Of a stretch of 64,000 bases of DNA, positions 40,805-49,239 are shown one piece after another. A program made the translations under genes and the position numbers. The stretch spans positions 3,866,501 to 3,930,500 of the forward strand of contig OX463827.1 of assembly GCA_949825045.1 (NCBI GenBank), in the 5' to 3' direction. Positions within the stretch are counted from its first letter, which is position 1. Every line of letters starts with the position of its first letter. The notes beneath the pieces were generated by a model. That model was not told where the DNA came from and ran no database searches. It saw only the letters and a list, made by a program, of their open reading frames with translations. Origin of the DNA: Argyresthia goedartella. Its lineage: Eukaryota > Arthropoda > Insecta > Lepidoptera > Argyresthiidae.

Positions 40805-41032
40805 TTACTGTAGATAATAACAAATACTGCAAACATAATTTTTTGCCTCTTTTCTACATTGGACCACTGTGGGAGTGGTAGGGCGTAGAAAGTCCCACAT
40901 TGATTTTTTGATCTGAAGGGATGTTAAGTAATTTTGAACATCTATTTTTCGACAAAGTCGCTTTAACATGCTTTTTAATTGCTCAAATGGCAATTTCAAA
41001 ATCTCCAGAGGTATCTTGTTGTAGTAGAGAAT
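40805..41032 (-). mobile_element. LINE-Z 3' end, interrupted at 41033
   Basis: The minus strand encodes the ORF2 end (YYNKIPLEILKLPF, QLKSMLKRLCRK) followed by the Z UTR. The other half resumes at about 45210-45290 (TGACCCTTGAAAGAATTGCT). The intact order is visible at 46985-47475. Confidence 0.82.
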
Positions 41033-41034
41033 AG

Positions 41035-41985
41035 ACTTCAAGTACCTCACAAAAGGACTTCTCTAACAATATTACAAAACAATTTGACCTAAACGCAACT
41101 CTTTCAAGTAAAACTAAACCAGCCGAAAATATCGAACCTTGTCTAGAACGCATACCTGACTCCCGTCGTTGCGCAGACACACAGACTTCAACAATAGGAG
41201 CGGTCCAACAAATGGTACCAGAGTCAACTGCACTCAACGAACATTTGACTTCGAATCAAATGACATGCAAACACCAGGCTTGTATGAGTGAGCCAGAGCA
41301 GACCACTGAATTAAAAATCACGAACGACGACCGAGAAGAATATCTGCAAGAGGAAAAAGAGAAAGGCAAAACAGAAGATAAACAAACGAAACGGAGAATA
41401 CTTTTGCTCGCCGATGAACAAGGCAAAGGCATGAATAAAATATTGACAAATCTTTTAGGGTGTGGATACTGTGTGAAGTCTGTTATCAAACCAAATGCTA
41501 TAACAAATCAAGTAATGGAATCCTGCTCACGTCTATGCAAAGACTATACAAATAAAGATTTTGTCATAATAGTGGCCGGGTCCAACGACAAAGATCCTTT
41601 AAAACTACAGTCTTTGTTATATAGCAACCTCAGTCAAATGTACAACACAAATGTATTGTTGTGTAATGTCGGATTTAGTAGATATCTAAATGAGAGCAAA
41701 TTAAATAGCACATTCAAACTTTTAAGCAACCGCTTTGCGCATGCAACTTATATGGAAATTTTTAACGGCATAATCACCTCTAAACTGAATGCTTGTAGAG
41801 TCTTATTAAGGGAAATTCTAAGAATTACCTACAAACTAAATTTCTCTGAATACATGAAGTCCCAAAGTAAATCGTGTAAATTAGAACCCGCTCTTAAAAA
41901 TGCGGAGACCCAGACGGACCATGCGGCACTTAATGCAGATAACCAGGATTTCCAGAGGGACCAGGAGAGTCCTCAAAAAAAGTAG
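41035..41985 (+). CDS. LINE ORF1 protein, SGNH/esterase-like, 5'-partial
   Basis: The frame is open from 41035 to UAG 41983-41985 (316 codons). The first ATG is at 41212, but 59 open codons precede it and reach the insertion edge, so the real start is lost. The acidic/charged linker EEYLQEEKEKGKTEDKQTK is followed by a domain with ILLLADEQGKGM, VIKPNAITNQVME and FVIIVAGSNDKDP. These sit where SGNH hydrolases have GDS, the substrate loop and GxND, as in esterase-type ORF1 of CR1-like LINEs. The serine of block I is replaced (DEQ), so hydrolysis is doubtful. It probably acts in RNP formation. It ends in the -1 slippery heptamer next to ORF2. Confidence 0.75.
   Translation, partial: TSSTSQKDFSNNITKQFDLNATLSSKTKPAENIEPCLERIPDSRRCADTQTSTIGAVQQMVPESTALNEHLTSNQMTCKHQACMSEPEQTTELKITNDDREEYLQEEKEKGKTEDKQTKRRILLLADEQGKGMNKILTNLLGCGYCVKSVIKPNAITNQVMESCSRLCKDYTNKDFVIIVAGSNDKDPLKLQSLLYSNLSQMYNTNVLLCNVGFSRYLNESKLNSTFKLLSNRFAHATYMEIFNGIITSKLNACRVLLREILRITYKLNFSEYMKSQSKSCKLEPALKNAETQTDHAALNADNQDFQRDQESPQKK
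41976..41985 (+). promoter_or_regulatory. Candidate -1 frameshift site, ORF1-ORF2
   Basis: ORF1 codons CAA AAA AAG TAG form the heptamer A_AAA_AAG (41976-41982) directly before UAG. ORF2 is in the -1 frame, is open from 41943, and has no AUG until 42178, inside the endonuclease. No strong downstream stem was seen. The alternative is termination-reinitiation at a non-AUG codon. Confidence 0.6.
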
Positions 41986-44891
41986 CAGTGAAAGTAGCTG
42001 TAAGCACAAATGCCCTTGTTATCTCTGACAAAATAGCCCATATAAATATCCAGAGTTTAAATGATAAAAAGTTACCCCAACTCGAAGTCTGGTTAAATAC
42101 TACAGTGGGAAAGAGGGTCTCAGTTCTGTGCATCACAGAACACCATAGAGTAAATGAAGACCTTAACCGTATTAACATGAACGGATTCAAACTGGCAGCC
42201 AGTTTTTGCCGTCCAAATAGAAATAATAAGGGAGGAGTATGCATTTTTGTCCGGACAAATCTTGAGTTTCACACTTTACCAAAAATCAAGGACATGTCTA
42301 TTCCTTATCTTTTTGAGCTGTGTGGTATCAAGCTGGGAGATACATACATCATAAGTCTATACAGACCTAAGCCATATAAAAATGACGACTTCATTTTAAA
42401 CCTTGAAAATATGCTGAATTTTGTACATAAATATAAAGAACGTAAAACTATTATCTGCGGTGATTTTAATGTGAATATTTTGGTACAGGACACGGAAACA
42501 AAGGAGCTTTTAAGTCTTTTGTCATCTTACAACCTGAAGTACTTTATAAACGAACCTACCCGCGTCACTAATCATAGCGCGACTTGCATTGACAATATTA
42601 TATCCAATACTTTGCTGACAGACGCAAGTGTTATTGAGATTGCTCTATCAGACCACACTCTACAATGTGTCACTACAGAGCGCCCGTTGAAAAAGAATTT
42701 AAATCATTACATAACGGTAAGAAACCTGAAGCAAAACAACCTTGAAGGTTTAAATAATCACTTGTTCTCAGCCTCCTGGGACGAAGTACTTAATGCTCCT
42801 GACTGTGACAAGGGGTTTAATGTTTTTCATGATTTCTTGATAAAAGCTTTTGATATCCATTGCCCTCTTATAAGAGTAAAGTGTGATGATGGTAGTAAAA
42901 GTAATCTGGGTTGGCTCACTCCTGGAATCAAAAAGTCTTGTGAAACTAAGAGAGATATGTTTGTTTCTATGAAACGAACAAATTGTTTGCACCGCTGTCG
43001 GCACTATAAATTATACTGCTCAATATTGAGTAGCGTAATATCATATGCAAAGAAGTCTTACAATGAACAAATGATAACCAATTCACACGATAAGGTTAAA
43101 TCAACATGGAATCTAATAAACAAAAATATCAAGGGTAAAAGAGGACACGAATTAAAAGGTTACGTTGGACTGACGGACGGTGCAAATATAGCATATACTG
43201 ATTATGAGGCTCCCGATATATTTAACAACTTTTTTACAAATACTAGCGATAATTCAACAGCTGAAGCTTCCATAACCAAATTTCACCTCCCAAACTTGTG
43301 TCCAGATACAATGTTTCTAAGACCAGTATCTCTAGATGAGCTGCACAATACAGTAAAATCCTTAAAAAATAAGAGGTCTTGTGGATATGATGGTATACCG
43401 TCAAGGGTTCTGAAGTTTATATTTAAAGCTATTGCCGAACCCCTACTTACATTATTAAATATGTCCTTTGTAGAAGGAACCTTTCCGCAGAGGCTAAAGA
43501 AAGCTCACATAAAACCCATTCATAAGAAAGACGCCAGACTTGATGTCAATAATTATCGACCCATTTCTCTACTACCGGTTTTGTCGAAAGTGTTTGAGAA
43601 GGTTATGGCAAACAGGTTATACACATTCCTTACTCTTAAAAAAATCCTAGTTAAGGAACAATTCGGATTCCGACGAGGCATCTCGACAGTAGATGCTATA
43701 TTTGATATGACGGACTTTGTAGCAGAGGCCCTTAACGGTAAAGAGAATGTAGTCACAGTTCTTCTCGATCTCTCTAAAGCCTTTGATTACGTCAACCATA
43801 CAACCTTATTGGATATAATGTATCGGTATGGTATTCGGGGGACAGTGGCAGAGTGGTTCAGCTCATACTTGAAAGGAAGACAACAAAGTGTGCTGCTACC
43901 AATATTGGACCAATCAAGGACTCAAATAAATGCAGAATCAGAAACTACTAGTATTAATAAAGGCGTTCCACAAGGTAGCATATTGGGACCTATACTCTTC
44001 CTTCTCTATGTTAACCATCTCCCAAACTTGATAGAAGATAAAATCATAATGTTCGCAGATGACGTATCTGTCTTTTTTAAATTTCAACGAGATGAAGAGA
44101 GTAACATAGCAGACCGGATATCTCAATCTATAAATACTCTTATAGGCTGGTTCAAGCAACTCCAACTTAGTACAAATGTCGGCAAAACTAACATAGTGCA
44201 TTTCAGGAACTATAACACCCAGGAGTTAGCTCTAACGGTGGACTTTGACGGTCAAAACTGTTCGTTAGTATCGCATGCCAAATTCCTGGGTATCAGTAGT
44301 GACGAATACATGAGCTGGAAAAAACATATTGAGTGCGTGGGAAACCAGTTGAGTAGCTTTTGTTACGCATTGAGAGGGTTAGCAAGAATTTCTACCTTAA
44401 GAGCTACTTTGCAGGCATACTACGCATTCGTCCAGTCTAGGTTACTGTACGGTTTGGCAATATGGGGCAATAGCGTAGACATAAAAAAAGTATTCGTTTT
44501 GCAAAAGAGATGTGTGCGGATAATTGACGGACTCAAGTCAAACAAGATCTCATGTAGAGACTCCTTTGTAAAATTTAAAATCCACACAATCACAGCTCTG
44601 TACATAATAGAACTCTGCAAACTGGTAAGGCGATATCCGGTAAAGTTTCCAATGAGACCCCTAGGAGCTAGTGAACGGCTCAACAAGCGACAAAAGGGCG
44701 ATCTGGAGGTGCCAGCTTGTAGGACTGTCGCATACTCTCGATGCGCAAAGATGGTTGCCATAAAGGTTTATAATAAGCTCCCCGACGAAATAAAAACTTT
44801 GCCAGACACAATTTTTTTTAATATTCTAAGACAGCATTTAATAAAAATATGTCCCTATGATCTGAACGAATTCTATAATTATAAATTTTAA
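41982..44891 (+). CDS. LINE ORF2: endonuclease and reverse transcriptase
   Basis: About 967 codons without stop (residues counted from 41988, a GTG codon that is unlikely to be a natural start). APE-type endonuclease: HINIQSL, CITEHH, GGVCIFV, CGDFNVN (158-161 GDFN), TRVTNHSATCIDNI and SDHTLQ. RT: YRPISLLPVLSKVFEK, EQFGFRRGIST, LLDLSKAFDYV, KGVPQGSILGP and MFADDVS (FADD 689-692). The C-terminal region has YAFVQSRLLYGLAIWG, VLQKRCVRII and VYNKLPDEIK. All catalytic blocks are intact. The protein would nick DNA and copy the element RNA by target-primed reverse transcription. Expression needs frameshift or reinitiation from ORF1. Confidence 0.92.
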   Translation, partial: VAVKVAVSTNALVISDKIAHINIQSLNDKKLPQLEVWLNTTVGKRVSVLCITEHHRVNEDLNRINMNGFKLAASFCRPNRNNKGGVCIFVRTNLEFHTLPKIKDMSIPYLFELCGIKLGDTYIISLYRPKPYKNDDFILNLENMLNFVHKYKERKTIICGDFNVNILVQDTETKELLSLLSSYNLKYFINEPTRVTNHSATCIDNIISNTLLTDASVIEIALSDHTLQCVTTERPLKKNLNHYITVRNLKQNNLEGLNNHLFSASWDEVLNAPDCDKGFNVFHDFLIKAFDIHCPLIRVKCDDGSKSNLGWLTPGIKKSCETKRDMFVSMKRTNCLHRCRHYKLYCSILSSVISYAKKSYNEQMITNSHDKVKSTWNLINKNIKGKRGHELKGYVGLTDGANIAYTDYEAPDIFNNFFTNTSDNSTAEASITKFHLPNLCPDTMFLRPVSLDELHNTVKSLKNKRSCGYDGIPSRVLKFIFKAIAEPLLTLLNMSFVEGTFPQRLKKAHIKPIHKKDARLDVNNYRPISLLPVLSKVFEKVMANRLYTFLTLKKILVKEQFGFRRGISTVDAIFDMTDFVAEALNGKENVVTVLLDLSKAFDYVNHTTLLDIMYRYGIRGTVAEWFSSYLKGRQQSVLLPILDQSRTQINAESETTSINKGVPQGSILGPILFLLYVNHLPNLIEDKIIMFADDVSVFFKFQRDEESNIADRISQSINTLIGWFKQLQLSTNVGKTNIVHFRNYNTQELALTVDFDGQNCSLVSHAKFLGISSDEYMSWKKHIECVGNQLSSFCYALRGLARISTLRATLQAYYAFVQSRLLYGLAIWGNSVDIKKVFVLQKRCVRIIDGLKSNKISCRDSFVKFKIHTITALYIIELCKLVRRYPVKFPMRPLGASERLNKRQKGDLEVPACRTVAYSRCAKMVAIKVYNKLPDEIKTLPDTIFFNILRQHLIKICPYDLNEFYNYKF

Positions 44892-45184
44892 TACTGATGA
44901 CATTTTAGTGGGTTGAATGAATTTTATAATTATTAATTGTATGACATTTTGAATTAGTTATTTGGTAGTATTTAATTGACTAGTTCTAAGAATCGCCCGT
45001 TTGTTTGTGTATTTGTATTTGTATTGTTGTTGTATTATTTTGATTTATTACGATTTTCTTATTTTTACGTCTTATGATACGTGTATTGTAATTGCTATGC
45101 CCCAAGGGTAAAATGACATTGATTCCTACCTATTATAATTATGTGTAAGACCTTGTATAAACATGACATTTACGGCAATAAACT

Positions 45185-45209
45185 ACTGAACTGAACTGAA
45201 CTGAACTGA
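45185..45209 (+). repeat. (ACTGA)5 LINE tail
   Basis: Five ACTGA units after CAATAAACT close the LINE. The following CTGACCC is LINE-Z host sequence, so the exact join is ambiguous by a few bases. Confidence 0.88.
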
Positions 45210-45290
45210 CTGACCCTTGAAAGAATTGCTAATCTTGGCGTCTAAGCCGGGGTGCAACTAGTCTGTGATTATTTCTTAAGTAAACATTAC
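45210..45290 (-). mobile_element. LINE-Z, continuation beyond the LINE
   Basis: TGACCCTTGAAAGAATTGCT and GTCTGTGATTATTTCTTA match 47387-47455, completing the copy begun at 40805. Confidence 0.75.
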
Positions 45291-45294
45291 ACAT

Positions 45295-46735
45295 AGGTAA
45301 ACATGTCACTGTCTCTCGGAAATGAAGCGCCAGTAAGACCATGAAGCGGCTCTTAATATGAGCAGTAATGGGCTATCAGACACAATGACTTCATTGTCAC
45401 TTCTTGAAATGAGAACGTAAATGCAGCACTGTAGGAAATACACCCAGTACCTTTTCTTTTCTTTTTCTAGGTACCTTTGTAATTTTATATTCGGTTATTT
45501 TATGGGTTTATTGGAATTCTTATTAGTTTGATAGGCGCTACCTCATCCGTGCAAGGTCCCCGTTACTCCAGGCGAAAAGGCCCGCAGTGTGAGAGGGACG
45601 GAATCGGGGAAAAAATGAAAAAACGTGGCGCTAAACCACAGAAAAATTGTTTAAAAATAAACTACGCTATTTTATTAAAAAGTTTTTTGAGGAGATTTTG
45701 CAAATACATAATATCTACATTTTGAACGCAGTTGCACAATGAAATTAGTTAGGATTTCAGAATTACAGGAAAAAATAAAACAATTTAGAGGTGTTTTCGT
45801 AATTAAATTCTATCGAGAAATTTTCATCCAATCGCGTTTCCCTTTAGTGAAAATCTTAATAAAATCCTCAATAAACGTTAACGTAAAAATCAAATCTGTA
45901 GTTGACTTCATGGTGGAGTAAATGGATTCGAAAAAATCCCCATATTTTTTTTTGTATAACCTTAACACGGGCTATTACTAGTGTCACAGGAAATTTGCGT
46001 TTATTATTTTTCATCCCCTCGCATCACACCCCCGACCTCTTGAAGTTTTTAATAATCCGCCATTTTCTGTCAATACCAAATACAAACTTATAAATGCACC
46101 TGGTTACGTACATGGAGTATGAAAGAAGCTGCACCAATAACTTTGTGAACTACATTTTGCGATCCAAAATCCAACCTAATGACTTTTCACAAAAAATATA
46201 TAACTAATCTCAAACTCACGGTCTCCACGAATCCAAAGACACCTCATTTTATTACATTTTGAACCCGACTTCCCCGTCATTTAAAAAAAAACTGAATCGA
46301 CAAAGAAATACTATTCAATTATCGAACCTGCTCACAAAAAATCACGATGATCATTGATAAATGTGGCCTGAAGAGGATAACATCTGGACACACATCCGGA
46401 AATACGAAAGTATTTTTCCCCAAACCTGCTGAAACGGAGATGCTTCGCGCGCTCGGTGAAAATTAGCCTAGCAATGAGAGCAGTTGCAATTTGCAACTTT
46501 GTGGTTACTGACACTATTGTACTAACCTACTTAGAACAATATGTACCTTTTCTTTTCGAGATTAAATTAAAATATTTCTTGTTTTTGTTTGTTTGTTTGT
46601 CTTGAATCCCCTCATTGGGAATCGTAACTTCTTCAAAGAATGTTGAACAACTGTGACTATTTACGATGGTAGGTGGTTCTTGTGAAGATATGTAAATACT
46701 CAGATGGGAGTTAAAATTAACTGGTGAAGTGCCAG
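45295..46735. other. Spacer with a MITE-W scrap
   Basis: 46070-46180 matches the MITE-W 3' part (ATACAAACTTATAAATGCAC, CTGGTTACGTACATGGAGTA). The rest is AT-rich and unassigned. Short frames at 45528-46093 have no domain features. Confidence 0.5.
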
Positions 46736-46739
46736 TCAG

Positions 46740-46925
46740 GCTAGGTCAGGGTTTCGTACCATATCCTACCAGATGTAACACGTAGAACTGCAAAAATATC
46801 TCTTGTATTGAGAGGCCTGAGATACTGCTCGCTGACAGACAGACGGACGGACAGCGGAGGCTTTTATCAGTATAATCAGTAACACGGTCCTGTTCGACAC
46901 CCTTCGGTTACAAAGTTCTAAAACA
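46740..46925 (-). mobile_element. MITE-W, diverged copy
   Basis: The minus strand shows CCGAAGGGTGTCGAACAGG, CTCCGCTGTCCGTCCGTCTG and a decayed remainder. Confidence 0.6.
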
Positions 46926-46984
46926 GGTAACACTATAATTATACATATGTATGGCCAATTTATAAAAAAAAGTTGGCAAATATA

Positions 46985-47475
46985 ATGTCAAAGTCAAAGT
47001 CAAAGTACTTTATTACTGTAAATATTTACATATACTTAGCAAACGTAATTTTTCGCCTCTTCTCTATATTGGACCCTGTGGGAGAAGGAGGGCGTAGAAA
47101 CTACCACAGATTGATTTTTAGATCTCTTTTAAAAATTGGTTGTGCTTAACTAATACATATATTTTTTTTTTATTATTATGATTAATAAGCAGGAATAAAT
47201 AATTAAAAAAATATTAACAGCAAGGTCTGTGTTGAGCTAGATTTACCCCATACAGTCCCGTAATTTAAGTAATCTTGAACATTGTATATTCCTTTTTCGA
47301 CAAAGTCACTTTAACATGATTTTTAAATTACTCAAATGGCAATTTCAAAATTTCCAGAGGTATCTTATTGTAGTAGAGAATGCACTGACACTTGAAAGAA
47401 TTGCCAACCTTCGCGAGTTTAAACATAGTCTGTGATTATTTCTTAGCTTAACACTACAGCTAACGCTATGTTTGG
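46985..47475 (-). mobile_element. LINE-Z 3' end, reference copy
   Basis: The minus strand runs from coding sequence into the UTR (GATCTAAAAATCAATCTGTG, CTCCTTCTCCCACAGGGTCC, GTAATAAAGTACTTTGACTT) and a (TTTGAC) tail at 46986-47004. Uninterrupted, so it shows what the split copies at 6938 and 40805 lost. Confidence 0.8.
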
Positions 47476-47572
47476 AAAATGTTGTAAGGTTCTTGCGTAC
47501 ATACATTATATTTTCAAAAATTAATTGACTAGCTACAGTTAGTATATCAATTTCTTTAAAATGTGACAACAC
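47345..47572 (-). pseudogene. LINE-Z ORF2 C-terminal remnant
   Basis: FKEIDILTVASQLIFENIMY and VRKNLTTFSKHS is the pattern of the region after RT in Jockey/CR1 ORF2 (hydrophobic ILT.., then Y.. N). No RT box is present. It grades into the Z UTR. Confidence 0.55.
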
Positions 47573-47640
47573 TATAGTGCGCTATCTATAAACCAACCAA
47601 TATTAACATACCTTTACATCTGTTAGGGACAAAATGACTG

Positions 47641-47925
47641 TCAATAAGGCTGACCTGTTCCTGTCTGCCTCCGGTCGACTCTTACAAAATCTACTGACTT
47701 TGACCTGGAGCTTCGACTATTTGAGCTGGACTTAGAGGACCTTTGACGCTTACGACTCGGACTCAAATATAAATCCTTTTCAGATCCATGGTGGCGCTCT
47801 TTGTTTTCCAAAAACACCGAACTTAATAATAAGACAAATGACGCATTATAAAGCAGTAGAGACGAAACTGACCGAGCTACCTTCGCAGTCATTTGGAGCA
47901 TACCCTTGCTGAAGCAATATTGCAA
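47641..47925 (-). other. RS-rich open frame, possible exon or chance
   Basis: The minus-strand frame ends LSPSRKRQRSSKSSSNSRSS and RSKSVDFVRVDRRQ. Arginine/serine stretches occur in SR-type splicing proteins and could mark an exon remnant, but the N-terminal half looks like ordinary AT-rich sequence and I see no clear splice pair. No repeat copy elsewhere in the window. Function unknown. Confidence 0.25.
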
Positions 47926-48585
47926 CAGATGTCCTAATTAAGAGACGGCACATCGACGGAGCTGTGAGACCTTTCAATAATGAAGACTGGGGGAAATGCT
48001 TATTGGGGTTGTCTAAGACACAGGCGGAAGAGGAGGGATTTAATACACATGTACACACAGATACTGAAAAGAAACTAAATGGGTTGGCAAACTGCAAAAC
48101 GAGTCACAAACTAGTCACAAGCATGTCTTTTAGTAGAAGCGTTAGTGTTTAGCCTCCCATGTGATTACACAGGCAGTGATTCAAAGTAAACTGGTTAGAA
48201 ACTCGCGTTGCTAACCAGTTTATTTTCATTAGCCACGTGTGCATATTCGCTGACAAGAAATATTCTGTTAAATAAACAAACAAATTGATCCATATCTTAG
48301 CTGACTAGGCTGACTGAAACCGTACACCATTATCATCAGATCAGCTTACGTCCGGTTTCCGAAAGGTAAATTAGCTGTGAGAATTTGTTAAGCTCTTGTT
48401 AAATTTATTTCAACTAATCTCGTGCCGTTATATTAATCAATGTTCGACTGATCACCAGCGCCTACATTTTGCCACTCTTTCAGAATCTAGGGATTAACCA
48501 CTCACCATACCTGAAGTATGAACCCTGGTACTACCCAGACATACATAATAATATATCGGATAATTGCTCTAGAAAAAGAATTGTT
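47926..48585. other. Spacer, nothing recognised
   Basis: GTTAGAAACTCGCGTTGCTAAC near 48194 is a small palindrome. Otherwise unassigned. Confidence 0.45.
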
Positions 48586-48680
48586 GACTTTGACTTTAGT
48601 CAACAATTCTTTATTACTGTAGATATTTACATATAAAGAAAATGTCATTTTTTTGCCTCTTAACTACATTCGACCAAATT
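48586..48680 (-). mobile_element. LINE-Z tail fragment
   Basis: TTGACTTTGACTTTAGTCAA, TTCTTTATTACTGTAGATAT and TTTTGCCTCTTAACTACATT. The TTTGAC units stand in an unusual orientation at the edge, forming a small palindrome with TTGACT/AGTCAA. Confidence 0.6.
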
Positions 48681-48684
48681 CAAA

Positions 48685-49235
48685 TTCAAGTTTCTTTATT
48701 ATTTATAATGGCGTTGGCCGGTGAAAGCTAATCATAGGTGGCGTCACGTGCATTTGGTTCCTTTATCCAGTTGCCACTTTCAACGATCGACCAATTTCTG
48801 GAACTTTTTGTGTGATAATTGGTTATCGGAATTTATTTACTACACAACAAAAGTAATTTTTCGTGTATATGATATAATCTCATGTAAATACTACTAATCA
48901 ACTTAATTTTGTATTTTTGGCAGCGGTTTTTTACAATACACAGCACATGACTGGCGATTGAACACACAGTCCTGGTAACACAGAAGCGTGACTTTGACGT
49001 TAGGGGAACCAACCGATACTAGCGCCACTTTGATAGTTGCCAACCCCATTATTCATTTATGAAATAAAAACAATGCTAGCTCACAGTATATACCAAAAAA
49101 TCGCAAGTATCGAACACCTAAAGTGGAACTAGTGATAACGAAGTTATCATTAGTACCATTATTTCAAGTTCTATTCATAGTGGAACTAGTGTTGATAAAA
49201 ATTATCATTAGTTCCATCATGGTACAAATCATGAA
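48685..49235. other. Spacer with two tandem hairpins
   Basis: At 49125-49156 and 49182-49220, GTGGAACTAGTG..GATAA is followed by TTATCATTAGT, giving two similar stem-loops in direct repeat. No gene seen. Confidence 0.55.
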
Positions 49236-49239
49236 ATCA

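Larger units (their letters stand above)
41033..45209 (+). mobile_element. CR1-like non-LTR retrotransposon
   Basis: Inserted in LINE-Z after GTAGTAGAGAAT. It contains ORF1 (open from its first bases, so 5'-truncated), ORF2 with endonuclease and RT, a ~290-bp 3' UTR with GGCAATAAACT, and an (ACTGA)5 tail. The missing N-terminus of ORF1 shows that the 5' UTR and start are gone. No clear target duplication; one or two host bases seem lost. Short-repeat tails and an esterase-like ORF1 are known in the CR1/L2 group. The exact clade is open. Confidence 0.9.

Noticed and set aside
47780..47800. Strong Kozak-like GCCACCATGG on the minus strand
   Set aside because: The ATG opens only eight codons before a stop; coincidence.
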